Origin: Gordonia sediminis
GTDB taxonomy: Bacteria; Actinomycetota; Actinomycetes; Mycobacteriales; Mycobacteriaceae
DNA: 64,000 nucleotides
NCBI GenBank assembly: GCA_004193205.1
Contig: RZUM01000006.1
Coordinates: 357,713-421,712 of the forward strand
Direction: 5' to 3'
Positions 43,199 through 51,570 of the stretch are shown piece after piece. Position numbers and translations under genes: made by a program. Every line of letters starts with the position of its first letter. The stretch's first letter is position 1. The notes under the pieces were generated by a model. The model had not been told where the DNA came from, did no database searches, and saw nothing but the letters and a program-made list of their open reading frames with translations.

Positions 43199-44296
43199 CT
43201 ACTGGGCATGAGCTGCAGCGACGATGGCCCGGATGTCGTCGTCGCCCGTCGCGCGAAGATTGTTGGTGCGGAATGGGTGCTGGGTGCTTGCCACCACGAT
43301 GGCATCGACGTCGGAGACCGACAGGTCTGCCTCGTCAAATCCACCCTGCCAGTCGATCTCGGTGAAGAACTGCGGCAGTCGATCCACCAACGCGGCATGC
43401 GTCGGGTTCATTGCGGGCCGATTGAAGTCGCCCACGCTCTTGAGCAGTGCACCATTCTGGTATCCGTGCGGAAGATGCACGGTTGGTGCGCATGTCATGG
43501 CGTGAACCAGGCCCAGACCTGAGTTGCCGCAGGCCAGATTGGCCGCTGTACTCGCTTCGAGGAGCGATTGCAGCAGGGTGTCCTCGCGGCTGGCGAGGGC
43601 CGACGGAAGGACGTCGAAGATCGTCAGCGCCGCCTTTTCGGCGAGCGCGTCGGTGATCAGGCTGCGTCCCTTCACCCACATGGCTTCAAAAGCATGGCTC
43701 AAGGCATCGAGGGCCGCGTAGAGCATGGGGGTGTGGGGAAGGCCGCGGAGCAGTTGGCCATCCAAGATCGCGTAGTCCGGCGCATAGCCCGCACCCCGGA
43801 CGATCACCTCCCGCGGACGCCCCTTCTCGTGCAGCACCAGGGCGGTGGACACCTCGCTGCCGCTGCCGGCCGTGGTCGGCACCGCGATAGACGGCGCGGG
43901 CGGCCGCGCAGCTCGGCCAACACCCTCGTAGTCGAGGATGCTGCCGGGGTTGGTCAGCCGAATTGCCACACCCTTGGCCAGTCCCAGCGCGCTGCCGCCC
44001 CCCACCCCCAGAACCGCATCGCAGCCGGCTACGAGAGCTGACTTCGCGGCGAGGTCACACGACGCCGCGTCCGGATTCACATCCACCAGTTCGACGGTTC
44101 CGATCGATCCGACACCGTCCAGGACCCGGTTGAGCAGCCCGGCATCTGCCACGCCGCGGTCAGCAACCACCGCGATCCGTGTCGGCGACAACGACTCGAC
44201 CAAGGCTGGAACATTCGCTACCGAACCCAACCCGCTGATGACGCTTGTCGGCGCTGCGAAGCCAAACCCGAACGGCTCAGTCTTTTTGCCAGCCAA
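43199..44296 (-). CDS. Iron-containing alcohol dehydrogenase / maleylacetate reductase-like
   Basis: 365-aa group III Fe-ADH fold. The NAD loop GVGGGSALGLAKG (near 97-109), VPTTAGSGSEVS (near 139-150), the metal Asp-x3-His of ALDALSHAFEA (near 197-207) and later His residues in GLVHAMTC and VHLPHGYQN are present. The second His of the usual HAMxH segment is Cys (HAMTC), a small deviation. Either alcohol oxidation or maleylacetate reduction is possible. It starts with TTG at 44296, preceded by GAGGAAA. First gene of the Fe-ADH, aldehyde dehydrogenase, SnoaL unit, divergent from the IclR gene. Confidence 0.88.
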   Translation of the reverse strand: MAGKKTEPFGFGFAAPTSVISGLGSVANVPALVESLSPTRIAVVADRGVADAGLLNRVLDGVGSIGTVELVDVNPDAASCDLAAKSALVAGCDAVLGVGGGSALGLAKGVAIRLTNPGSILDYEGVGRAARPPAPSIAVPTTAGSGSEVSTALVLHEKGRPREVIVRGAGYAPDYAILDGQLLRGLPHTPMLYAALDALSHAFEAMWVKGRSLITDALAEKAALTIFDVLPSALASREDTLLQSLLEASTAANLACGNSGLGLVHAMTCAPTVHLPHGYQNGALLKSVGDFNRPAMNPTHAALVDRLPQFFTEIDWQGGFDEADLSVSDVDAIVVASTQHPFRTNNLRATGDDDIRAIVAAAHAQ

Positions 44297-44365
44297 AGTC
44301 TTTCCTCTCGATTGTCGACCGTGGACAGCCTACGACCGAAACCGGAGAAGAATCACCGATCTCCA

Positions 44366-44394
44366 CCTCCTGTTCTGTCTTGCAGAACAGGAGG
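44366..44394. promoter_or_regulatory. TTCTG-N5-CAGAA palindrome, copy C (Fe-ADH/IclR divergent promoter)
   Basis: Perfect 12-bp arms (CCTCCTGTTCTG and CAGAACAGGAGG) around TCTTG. It lies between the Fe-ADH start (44296) and the IclR start (44477) and contains the TTCTG-N5-CAGAA core of copies A and B. Autoregulation by the IclR protein is likely. Confidence 0.75.
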
Positions 44395-44476
44395 AAGTTG
44401 GGCATAGTCTTCCTACACAGTTTTGTCGCGGCCGAGTCGCTGTGCGGCAACGCAATATTCGGATCGATCGGAAGTC

Positions 44477-45271
44477 ATGAGTCCCAACACCACGCAGCAT
44501 GAGAAGTCACCAGGTCGCGAAGCCCGCGACAGCGACACACCACCGCCGTACTCCATCGCATCGGTCGACAACGCGCTGCGCATCGTCTTGATGCTGGACG
44601 AACGAGGCTTGCGGGTCACCGACATAGCTACCCGCCTGGATGTCGCACGGTCCACCGCCCATCGCTTGCTGGCGATGCTGGTCTACCGAGGCTTCGCTGT
44701 GCGCGGCGAGGACCACCTCTACCGGGCGGGGCGGGTGCGTCACCGCAGCGCTCCCACTTCTTCCAGACGTGCAGACGATCTCACCCGCCTGGTCCGGCCG
44801 GCGTTGGTAGAACTCAATGAGAGACTCGACGAGACAGTGCATCTGCAGGTTCTGAAGGGGCGCATGGTTCGCTTCATCGAGAGTATCGAAGGCACTCAGC
44901 CGCTGAGGATCGGATCCCGTGTCGGCGCAACGCTGCCGGCGCATCGAACCTCCGGCGGCAAAGCGATGCTCGCATGCTTGCCCCGCACTGAACTGGAAGC
45001 GATCTGGTCGGCCGCAGGCGAATACGATGGCCTTCCCCAGGAGGTCGCCGACCTGCTACAACCAGTGAGGCAACTGGGTTACGGCGTCAACTTGGGCACC
45101 ACCGAGCGAGGGATACACGCGATCGGGGCCGCGATCATGTCGGCCGATGCCAGACCCGTGGCCGCGGTGAGCGTATCGGTGCCCTCGATCCGTTTACCGC
45201 GCAGACGGGTTCGAGAGCTTGCCGAGCTCGTCGTGCACACCGCCCGAGACGCCGAGTCCGCATTGAGTTGA
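44477..45271 (+). CDS. IclR family transcriptional regulator
   Basis: 264 aa. Winged helix-turn-helix (about 25-85: VTDIATRLDVARSTAHRLLA) plus IclR effector domain (about 95-260; RTSGGKAMLACL, GTTERGIHAIGAAI). ATG 44477 has a GGAAG site. It is divergent from the Fe-ADH unit, with the palindrome at 44366 between, and another copy of that palindrome precedes the gentisate operon. It is therefore the best candidate to control gentisate catabolism and the Fe-ADH unit together. Its stop overlaps a TTG that could start the aldolase gene. Confidence 0.92.
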   Translation: MSPNTTQHEKSPGREARDSDTPPPYSIASVDNALRIVLMLDERGLRVTDIATRLDVARSTAHRLLAMLVYRGFAVRGEDHLYRAGRVRHRSAPTSSRRADDLTRLVRPALVELNERLDETVHLQVLKGRMVRFIESIEGTQPLRIGSRVGATLPAHRTSGGKAMLACLPRTELEAIWSAAGEYDGLPQEVADLLQPVRQLGYGVNLGTTERGIHAIGAAIMSADARPVAAVSVSVPSIRLPRRRVRELAELVVHTARDAESALS

Positions 45272-45324
45272 CCGACGAGCAGACCCATCCGGGTCCACAC
45301 CACTACCGAGGAAGCGACTTCACG

Positions 45325-46035
45325 ATGACCGACTACCCCGAGATCCGCGAGACGGTTTCGCTTGCGAGCCGTGTGATGGCGGCGGCAGGCAGCAATGATT
45401 TCATTTGGGGCCATGTCTCAGCGCGCGATCCGCAGGGGCGCGGTGTGTGGATGAAGCAAGCATCGTGGGGTCTCGAGGAGATCACACCGTCCCGAGTGCA
45501 TCTCGTCACCCCCGACGGGGACGTCGCGGTAGGCGGAGGACACCGGCACAGCGAGTACCCCATTCACACCGAGATCATGCGCGCCCGACCCGATGTGGGT
45601 GGGGTGGTCCACGTTCACAGCCGCTACGCCGTAGCTCTGGCAGCAGCGAACGTCGACCTCGTGCCGGTCAGTCACGAGGCAAATTACTTTGCCCCCCACG
45701 GTGTCCCAAAGTTCACTGAGACATCCGACCTCATCCTGACAGCCGAACTCGGCGAGCATCTCGCCCACGCGCTGGGAGACGCCGAAGCGGTCTTTCTTGT
45801 CAATCACGGAGTGGCTACGGTCGGCCCCGACCTACAGACGGCCACGGTGGCCGCCATCGTGCTCGATCGTGCCTGCAAACAACAGTTGCTGACGTCGGCC
45901 TACGGCGGTTCTCCGACGTGGTCAGATGCCGACGAGTCACTCGCGAAGCGGGAGCACATCTACGGCGGCAGGGCTCGGCATCAGGTATGGGACTATCTGG
46001 TGCGCCAACTCCCTGGTGATCCGGTGGAGCGGTAG
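45325..46035 (+). CDS. Class II aldolase/adducin family protein
   Basis: 236 aa. Seen: SNDFIWGHVSAR near 22-33, zinc ligands His-x-His in VVHVHSRYAVALA near 94-106, and a later His in VNHGVATVG. Class II aldolases cleave or form carbon-carbon bonds with Zn-enolate chemistry; related 3-hydroxy-acid decarboxylases and aldolases occur in aromatic pathways. ATG 45325 has GAGGAAG about 9 nt upstream; a TTG at 45268 overlapping the IclR stop would add 19 residues without family match. The unit ends at the paired hairpins near 46050-46132. Confidence 0.87.
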   Translation: MTDYPEIRETVSLASRVMAAAGSNDFIWGHVSARDPQGRGVWMKQASWGLEEITPSRVHLVTPDGDVAVGGGHRHSEYPIHTEIMRARPDVGGVVHVHSRYAVALAAANVDLVPVSHEANYFAPHGVPKFTETSDLILTAELGEHLAHALGDAEAVFLVNHGVATVGPDLQTATVAAIVLDRACKQQLLTSAYGGSPTWSDADESLAKREHIYGGRARHQVWDYLVRQLPGDPVER

Positions 46036-46047
46036 TCACCGATGCGA

Positions 46048-46079
46048 ATGGCCGACGTCGCGCACTCGACGTCGGCCAT
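46048..46079 (+). terminator. Hairpin terminator of the aldolase gene
   Basis: Perfect 13-bp arms (46048-46060, 46067-46079) with a 6-nt loop, 13 bp after the aldolase stop. No T-tract. Confidence 0.75.
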
Positions 46080-46089
46080 GCCACCGTCG

Positions 46090-46132
46090 GTGTCCCGCGT
46101 CGGAGGGTCGTGAATGCTCCGACGCGGGACAC
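46090..46132 (-). terminator. Hairpin terminator of the aldehyde dehydrogenase operon
   Basis: Perfect 16-bp arms (46090-46105, 46117-46132) with an 11-nt loop, 21 bp after the stop of the convergent minus-strand gene at 46154. Confidence 0.75.
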
Positions 46133-46153
46133 CAGTGGGGTTCGATCGCGACT

Positions 46154-47623
46154 TCAGAAGGGGTAGGCGGGAATCTCGTCCTGGACCGTCATCCACTTCC
46201 ACTCGGTGAACACTCCCGTATTCGTCAGGGTGCTCCACGCACTGCCGTTGCCGGAGATTCCCACACCTCCGATCGGGCCGTACACCTCGTGCAGCACCGG
46301 TTGATCATTGACATGCACGATCCCTGCGTGAAGCTGTTCTGCAATGCGCTGCGCACGAGCGAGATCTGGGCCTACCACCCCGGCTGACAGCCCGTAGGCG
46401 GTGTCGTTCGCCAGCGCGACGGCCTCGTCGTCACTGGCGAAAGTGGTGATCGGGGCGACGGGGCCGAAGATCTCTTCGTCGAAGCACGGCATACCTGCTT
46501 TCACCCCGGTCAGCACTGTCGGTGTGTACAACAGCCCTTCCCGGCGGCCTCCCGTGACCAATGTCGCTCCGGCGTCGACCGTTTGAGCTACGATCCGATC
46601 CACATTCGCCGCTTGTCGCTCGTTGACGATGGGACCCAGGTGCACGTCGCCGCGCGGATCGCCGACCGCAAGTGCCTCAGCATGTTTGGTGAGCGCGGCG
46701 ACATAGTCATCGGCGATGTCCTCGTGAACGATGTGTCGTCCGGTTGATAGGCAGATCTGGCCCTGATGGAAGAACGAGCCCCAGGCTCCGGCACTGGCCG
46801 CTGCTTCGATGTCCACTCCGGGAAGCACCACATATGGGTTGTTACCACCGAGTTCGAGAACCACCTTCTTGAGTAGCTCTCCGGCCTTGGCCCCGACTTG
46901 CCGGCCGCCGCGGATACCGCCGGTGAAGGTGACGAGATCCACCAACGGATCGGCGACAACGGCCTCACCGGTTTCGACGCCTCCGGGCAGGATGTGCAAC
47001 AGACCCTCGGGGAGTCCGGCTGCCTCGAACAGTTGCGCCAAGACCGCTCCGCCACAGATCGGGGTCTGGGGATCCGGCTTCACGATCACGGCGTTGCCAG
47101 CGGCGAGCGCGGGCGCTATCTGGCGCAATGCCAGGAGGAACGGCGAGTTCCACGGGGTGATGATGCCCACGGTTCCCACTGGGACCCGCTTCGCGAAACT
47201 CCGTCGGTCCCGGTCTGATGTTGCGGTCATGTACCCGACGGGTTCTGAGCCGATGTTGGCCGCTTCGATGGCTTCGCGAACCGACATCACGACTTCCCAC
47301 TGGCCCTTGGCCCCGATGGAGCCCGTCTCACGAACCGTAAGCGCGGCGATCTCATCCGCGTGGTCCGGCAGGAGCGCAGCGAACTTGCGTAGCACATCAC
47401 CGCGCTCGGGTCCGGGAACGCGGGCCCACTCGCGCTGTGCATCTTTGGCCATGCGAGTCGCACGCGAGACGTCGGCGGCGGAGGCCTGCCCGATGACACC
47501 GAGCGTCTCGCCGGATGCCTTCTCGATCACGTGGAGTTCTCCGCCTTCGGCCGGCGCGACCCACGTTCCACTGTAGATTTTGCGATCCCAGATCGACTCG
47601 GGTGCAAGTGTGTTGTTTTCCAT
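46154..47623 (-). CDS. Aldehyde dehydrogenase, benzaldehyde/vanillin dehydrogenase-like
   Basis: 489-aa aldehyde dehydrogenase. Seen: ITPWNSPF (155-162), FTGGIRGG near 233-240 (Gly where most have Ser), base E257 (LELGGNN) and C291 (HQGQICLSTGRH). The last motif is common in benzaldehyde and vanillin dehydrogenases, so an aromatic aldehyde substrate is inferred. The start at 47623 has a weak GGAAT site. It is the last gene of the acyl-CoA synthetase, alpha/beta hydrolase, SDR unit, 77 bp after the mycofactocin-type SDR, which fits alcohol-aldehyde-acid oxidation. Confidence 0.9.
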   Translation of the reverse strand: MENNTLAPESIWDRKIYSGTWVAPAEGGELHVIEKASGETLGVIGQASAADVSRATRMAKDAQREWARVPGPERGDVLRKFAALLPDHADEIAALTVRETGSIGAKGQWEVVMSVREAIEAANIGSEPVGYMTATSDRDRRSFAKRVPVGTVGIITPWNSPFLLALRQIAPALAAGNAVIVKPDPQTPICGGAVLAQLFEAAGLPEGLLHILPGGVETGEAVVADPLVDLVTFTGGIRGGRQVGAKAGELLKKVVLELGGNNPYVVLPGVDIEAAASAGAWGSFFHQGQICLSTGRHIVHEDIADDYVAALTKHAEALAVGDPRGDVHLGPIVNERQAANVDRIVAQTVDAGATLVTGGRREGLLYTPTVLTGVKAGMPCFDEEIFGPVAPITTFASDDEAVALANDTAYGLSAGVVGPDLARAQRIAEQLHAGIVHVNDQPVLHEVYGPIGGVGISGNGSAWSTLTNTGVFTEWKWMTVQDEIPAYPF

Positions 47624-47700
47624 TGTAATTCCTAACTACCGGATCAAATTCTGCTATTGCGGGTGCCGGGAGAGCCTGTGCCGGGAGGCGTCGTTGGTGC

Positions 47701-48537
47701 TCAACGGGCGGTCACGCCGGCGTCTACCGGAAGGGTGACACCGGTGATGTACCTGGCCTCGTCGCTGGCGAGGAACAGGACGGCATTGCTGATATCGACC
47801 GGGTCCACGAACGGCACCGGAATCAGATGCATGTGCGTGAACGCCTCGTCGGATTGTTCACGCGTGGGTTCCTCGACACCCGGCACCGCCAACCGCCACA
47901 ACGCCGCATGGTGAATCATCGGCGTGTCGACGTTCGTCGGCGCGACGCTGTTGACGCGGATGCGCGACGATCCCAGTTCTTGTGCCAGCGTGCGCATGAG
48001 CCCGATGACCCCGTGCTTGGCGGCAGCGTAGTGCGGCAGATTCTGAATGCCCTTGACGCCCGCCACCGAGCTGATCAGGACGATCGAACCTCCACTGCCC
48101 TGTCGCAGCAGGTGGGGAACGGTGGCCTTGGTCGTGTGCCACACGCCGGTGAGATTGATGTCGATCATCTCTTGCCACTCGTCGGTACTCAGTTCCCAAC
48201 TGATCCCGTATGTTGCGATGGCCGCGTTGGCGACCACGATGTCCAGGTGTCCGAGTTCAGCGACTCCCGCGTCCACCGCAGACCGCAGAGCATCGAAGTC
48301 CCGGACGTCCACCCTTCGTGCAACGATCCGACGCCCCAGGTTCTCGACTTCTTTGACCGTCCGGTCCAGGTCATCTGGCGTCGCCGCCGGATAGTCTCGC
48401 GCTGTACTGATCTCATCGCAGATGTCGACTGCGATGATGTCGGCGCCCTCTTGCGCCAACCGAATCGCGTGAGCGCGCCCCTGCCCTCGTGCTGCACCGG
48501 TTATCAACGCAACTTTGCGATCCACACGCCCGGCCAT
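47701..48537 (-). CDS. Mycofactocin-dependent SDR oxidoreductase (carveol dehydrogenase-like)
   Basis: 278-aa SDR with TGAARGQG (13-20), NAA near 104-106, a catalytic Ser in LISSVAG and Y170-x3-K174 (YAAAK). The insert after the second strand (VDICDEISTARDYPAATPDD, about 38-56) is typical of mycofactocin-coupled SDRs, which keep NAD(H) bound and reoxidise it through mycofactocin. A role in oxidising a cyclic or terpenoid alcohol is inferred by family. ATG 48537 has AAGGG upstream. It is within the AMP ligase-hydrolase-SDR-aldehyde dehydrogenase operon. Confidence 0.9.
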   Translation of the reverse strand: MAGRVDRKVALITGAARGQGRAHAIRLAQEGADIIAVDICDEISTARDYPAATPDDLDRTVKEVENLGRRIVARRVDVRDFDALRSAVDAGVAELGHLDIVVANAAIATYGISWELSTDEWQEMIDINLTGVWHTTKATVPHLLRQGSGGSIVLISSVAGVKGIQNLPHYAAAKHGVIGLMRTLAQELGSSRIRVNSVAPTNVDTPMIHHAALWRLAVPGVEEPTREQSDEAFTHMHLIPVPFVDPVDISNAVLFLASDEARYITGVTLPVDAGVTAR

Positions 48538-48603
48538 ACTCATCACCCTTCCAAAGTCGCTCCGCATGTCGCTGAGCTTTCACAACAGATCAGTTCTCAC
48601 TTC

Positions 48604-48629
48604 GGGCACGCCACACGCGTCTCGTGCCC
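48604..48629 (-). terminator. Possible hairpin after the alpha/beta hydrolase
   Basis: 7-bp arms (GGGCACG and CGTGCCC) with a 12-nt loop, immediately after the hydrolase stop. Because transcription continues to the SDR gene it may be a weak attenuator only. Confidence 0.4.
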
Positions 48630-49535
48630 TCACAACGGCAACAGGGCCCGGCCATGTCGTCCCACATCCAATGAGTCCAGAAGGGAGACCAGATCTGTAC
48701 TGACCGAATCGTTGTCATTTCTCGCCACGGAGGCGAGTCCGTCGCCGGTATCGATCCACGTGGTCGTGCGCGCGATCTGGTGCCTTTCCTGAACGATGGA
48801 CTCCGCAACGCTGCTCGGCGTGTGCTTCGGCTCGATCAGTCGGGGAGCCATCAGTGATGCTGCGGCCTCGTGAATGTGCTTCTGCGAACGGGCGGTCGTC
48901 ATGTCGTCGCCGTAACCGCGGGCACTCTCGTTGTGCAGAAACCCCGGATCCCATTGCCAGAACCACCGCCCGTCCCGCCGCGTCAGAATCCGCCGAAGAT
49001 CGCCATTCGTCAGACGCTGCCCGATCTGGTTGTCGAATGTCGAAGCGGCATCCTTCGCCTCGCCGAGGGTCGCAAACCCGCTCCTCCCGCTTCGGATGAA
49101 CGCCCAGGTATCCCTGTTGCCGCCGGGCTCGAGCCGTTGCGCAACATCGACAAGCGCGAGTGCACGCGCGAGCGCAGGGTCGGACATCACGGCGAGCATC
49201 GCGACAATGCCCCCCATCGACGAGCCGACGAGGACAGGCCTGTCCGACAGCGTCGAAATCACCGACCGCACATCGGCGACCATGGTGTTGATCCGGTAGT
49301 CACCGTCCGGAGCCCACTGGCTGCCGCCGTGACCGCGAGCGTCGAGCGCGATCGCGGTCCATCCGTTCTGGGCCAGACGCTGGCCCGTCATGGCCCACGC
49401 ACGCCGCGTTTGGCCGTCACCGTGCAGCAACACGACAGTGCCGCGACCGACGGTCCCTGACGACGGAACCCAACGGTCCGCCGCCAGAGTGACGCCGTTA
49501 CCGAAGAAGATGATCGGAACAGTGCCGCGCTCCAT
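48630..49535 (-). CDS. Alpha/beta hydrolase
   Basis: 301-aa alpha/beta-fold hydrolase closely similar to the one at 22779-23690 (shared TLAADRW-like start, WTAIALDARGHGGSQWA, elbow VGSSMGG and an RDGRWFWQWDP segment). The nucleophile Ser is in GSSMGG; the usual C-terminal GxGH is replaced by DTGDGLASVARND, so the catalytic His near the end is not obvious. Loss of that residue could change its activity. ATG 49535 has a strong GAGGAGG site. It follows the acyl-CoA synthetase and precedes the mycofactocin-type SDR. Confidence 0.85.
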   Translation of the reverse strand: MERGTVPIIFFGNGVTLAADRWVPSSGTVGRGTVVLLHGDGQTRRAWAMTGQRLAQNGWTAIALDARGHGGSQWAPDGDYRINTMVADVRSVISTLSDRPVLVGSSMGGIVAMLAVMSDPALARALALVDVAQRLEPGGNRDTWAFIRSGRSGFATLGEAKDAASTFDNQIGQRLTNGDLRRILTRRDGRWFWQWDPGFLHNESARGYGDDMTTARSQKHIHEAAASLMAPRLIEPKHTPSSVAESIVQERHQIARTTTWIDTGDGLASVARNDNDSVSTDLVSLLDSLDVGRHGRALLPL

Positions 49536-49635
49536 GTACGCCTCCTCGATTCTCCGATGTCGATCCCACGAATCGACTACTTGCAGGTCGATACGCACCT
49601 GCACGTGCCTGACTTGTGGATCCGGCGGAACGCCG

Positions 49636-51177
49636 CTATGCGCGCTGTCCCTGCATCGCTTTCGCCTGGGTCTCCTCACCCGCCAGAGTCGCGACAATGT
49701 CGCGGCGCACCAACTTGCCCAAGTCTGTGCGGGGCAGTTCTGGCCAGCAGGTGATCCGGTCCGGAGTCTTGGAACCACGGAGGGTCGCCCGCACGTTGGC
49801 GCGCAGTTCATCGGTGTCCACGTCGCCGTCGGCGTGAGCCACCACCACGGCCTCGATCCGCTGTCCCCACTCCTCGTCGGGAACACCGACCACGACCGCA
49901 TCGGCGACCGAGGGATGTCGGAGCAGGACATCTTCGATCTCGGCCGGCGAGATGTTCTCTCCTCCGCGGATGATCGTGTCGTCGACTCGCCCCTCGAGGT
50001 ACAAGTAGCCCTCGGCGTCCAACCAGCCTTGATCGCGGGTGTCGAAATAGCCACGGTCGTCAACGGCGGATTGGCGTCCCGCGTACTGGCCGGACACTTG
50101 TTCACCGAAGACCCACACACGCCCCGGGGTTCCGGTCGGCACCGGCCGGCCGTTCGCGTCTCTGATCTCGATGTCCACGCCGGGAATGGGTTTTCCGGCC
50201 GATCGGAGGCGTCTGCGTACATCTGGATCGTCACTCGCAATTGCCGCGCGGTGCTCGTCCGGACCCAGGACCGAGATGGTCGACGAAGTCTCCGTGAGTC
50301 CATACGCATTGGCGAATTCGACGTGTTCCCACTCTTTCAGGGCGGCCTCGATCACGCGCGGAGGCATCTGCGCGCCACCGTAGGCGACGGCTCGCAGGTC
50401 GGGCACGGACCTGTCCAGGCCGGGGGCATCCATGATGCGCGCCAACATCGTGGGCACGACCATCGCATTCGTGACACTCTCGTCCCGGACCAGTTCGATC
50501 CACGCCTCGGGGACAAAGTGTGGCAGCGTCAGCAGACGTCGACCAGCGTAAAGATTCGTCAACACATTGGACACCGCCGCAATGTGATAGGGCGGGACGC
50601 TCATCAACGATGCCTCATCCTCGGAGGCACTCGCGAACTCAACAGTTCCCAGCACGTAGGCGGTCAGGTTCTGGTGCTTGAGAACAACACCTTTGGGCGC
50701 GGACGTCGTTCCGCTGGTGTAGATCAAGACGGCGGGCACTTCGAGATCAGTATCCGCGTCGTCGATGTCGACGATCGGATCATTGAGCGCGGCGGCCGTC
50801 GCCTCGCTGATCCACTGCTCCGGGGTGAACACGGACAGACCTGCCCGGTTGAACGCATCTTCCTGACCGGGATCTGCAATACCCAGTGCACGTGGATGAT
50901 TCGCAAGCAATGAGTCGAGTTGCTCGGCGCCCAAACGGTAATTCACCGGAACGAGCGGCACGCCTGCGATCGCCGCGGCAAACAGAGCCACCGGGAAGCC
51001 CGGTCCGTTCACCCCCAGGTAAACGATCGCGTCGGCTCCAGACTCGCGCACGATGCCGGCTCCGCCGCCGGCAACGGAGCGCAGCCTCTCCGGAGTGAAC
51101 CCATCTTCCTTGCGGCCGAGTACCACTCGGTCCCCGAAGCCATCGGTTGCCATGTCCAGCAACATCGTCAGATTCAT
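49636..51177 (-). CDS. AMP-dependent acyl/aryl-CoA synthetase
   Basis: 513-aa adenylate-forming ligase joining an acid to CoA at the cost of ATP. The P-loop YTSGTTSAPKGVVLKH (near 173-188), YGLTETSS, the hinge LEGRVDDTIIRGGENI and the adenylation Lys in DLGKLVRRD (near 500) are intact. Unlike the disrupted ligase at 57357-62366 it has a normal P-loop. Whether it acts on aromatic or fatty acids is not shown. It is 10 bp after the small protein at 51188-51496 and is followed by an alpha/beta hydrolase. Confidence 0.93.
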   Translation of the reverse strand: MNLTMLLDMATDGFGDRVVLGRKEDGFTPERLRSVAGGGAGIVRESGADAIVYLGVNGPGFPVALFAAAIAGVPLVPVNYRLGAEQLDSLLANHPRALGIADPGQEDAFNRAGLSVFTPEQWISEATAAALNDPIVDIDDADTDLEVPAVLIYTSGTTSAPKGVVLKHQNLTAYVLGTVEFASASEDEASLMSVPPYHIAAVSNVLTNLYAGRRLLTLPHFVPEAWIELVRDESVTNAMVVPTMLARIMDAPGLDRSVPDLRAVAYGGAQMPPRVIEAALKEWEHVEFANAYGLTETSSTISVLGPDEHRAAIASDDPDVRRRLRSAGKPIPGVDIEIRDANGRPVPTGTPGRVWVFGEQVSGQYAGRQSAVDDRGYFDTRDQGWLDAEGYLYLEGRVDDTIIRGGENISPAEIEDVLLRHPSVADAVVVGVPDEEWGQRIEAVVVAHADGDVDTDELRANVRATLRGSKTPDRITCWPELPRTDLGKLVRRDIVATLAGEETQAKAMQGQRA

Positions 51178-51187
51178 CGGCTGCTAC

Positions 51188-51496
51188 TCAATCCGAGGCC
51201 GGAAGCGGCTTGGCTGCCTTCAATGGCATCGGGACACCTTCGAGCGCCAGGGTTCCCTTACCCGCTTTGGTGCACAGCAACTCCACCCCACGTTCTTCAT
51301 CGGTGTACCGCTTACCGAGTGCAGTTCCATCAGCGTGGGCCGCGTCGACCTCACCGGTACCCACGCGAGGGTCCTTCTTGTCGACCATCACGACGCCCCC
51401 ACAGGTGACCTCCAGATCTTCGCCTGGCCAGCGGACCACGACCACCGTCGTTCCGTCCACAACACTGGCCAGCGTCTGTCCCACGCGTGGCTTCAT
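51188..51496 (-). CDS. Small protein upstream of the acyl-CoA synthetase
   Basis: 102 aa; I do not recognise a functional family with certainty. Two Cys-containing segments (LEVTCGGVVMV and VELLCTKAGKGTL) look like a small metal- or thiol-binding fold. ATG 51496 has GGAG at about 7 nt; the ORF could start at the GTG just before. It is the first gene of the AMP-ligase operon, 10 bp before the ligase, and similar-looking proteins appear beside such ligases from memory, which suggests a ligase-linked role, but this is not established. Confidence 0.7.
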   Translation of the reverse strand: MKPRVGQTLASVVDGTTVVVVRWPGEDLEVTCGGVVMVDKKDPRVGTGEVDAAHADGTALGKRYTDEERGVELLCTKAGKGTLALEGVPMPLKAAKPLPASD

Positions 51497-51530
51497 CACA
51501 CACTCCTCAACAAACCGATCGAGATTCCTG

Positions 51531-51570
51531 CGGTACGACGAGTACCCGACGACGTTTTCTCGTCGTACCG
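51531..51570. repeat. 12-bp inverted repeat overlapping the operator
   Basis: Perfect arms CGGTACGACGAG (51531-51542) and CTCGTCGTACCG (51559-51570) with a 16-nt spacer. Its right arm overlaps the GntR-type operator by 4 bp, and it lies in the leader region of the AMP-ligase operon. Confidence 0.6.

Noticed and set aside
47650-47665. Possible fourth TTCTG-N5-CAGAA site before the aldehyde dehydrogenase at 47623
   Set aside because: Only the left half-site (TTCTG) is present; the right half reads GCGGG.
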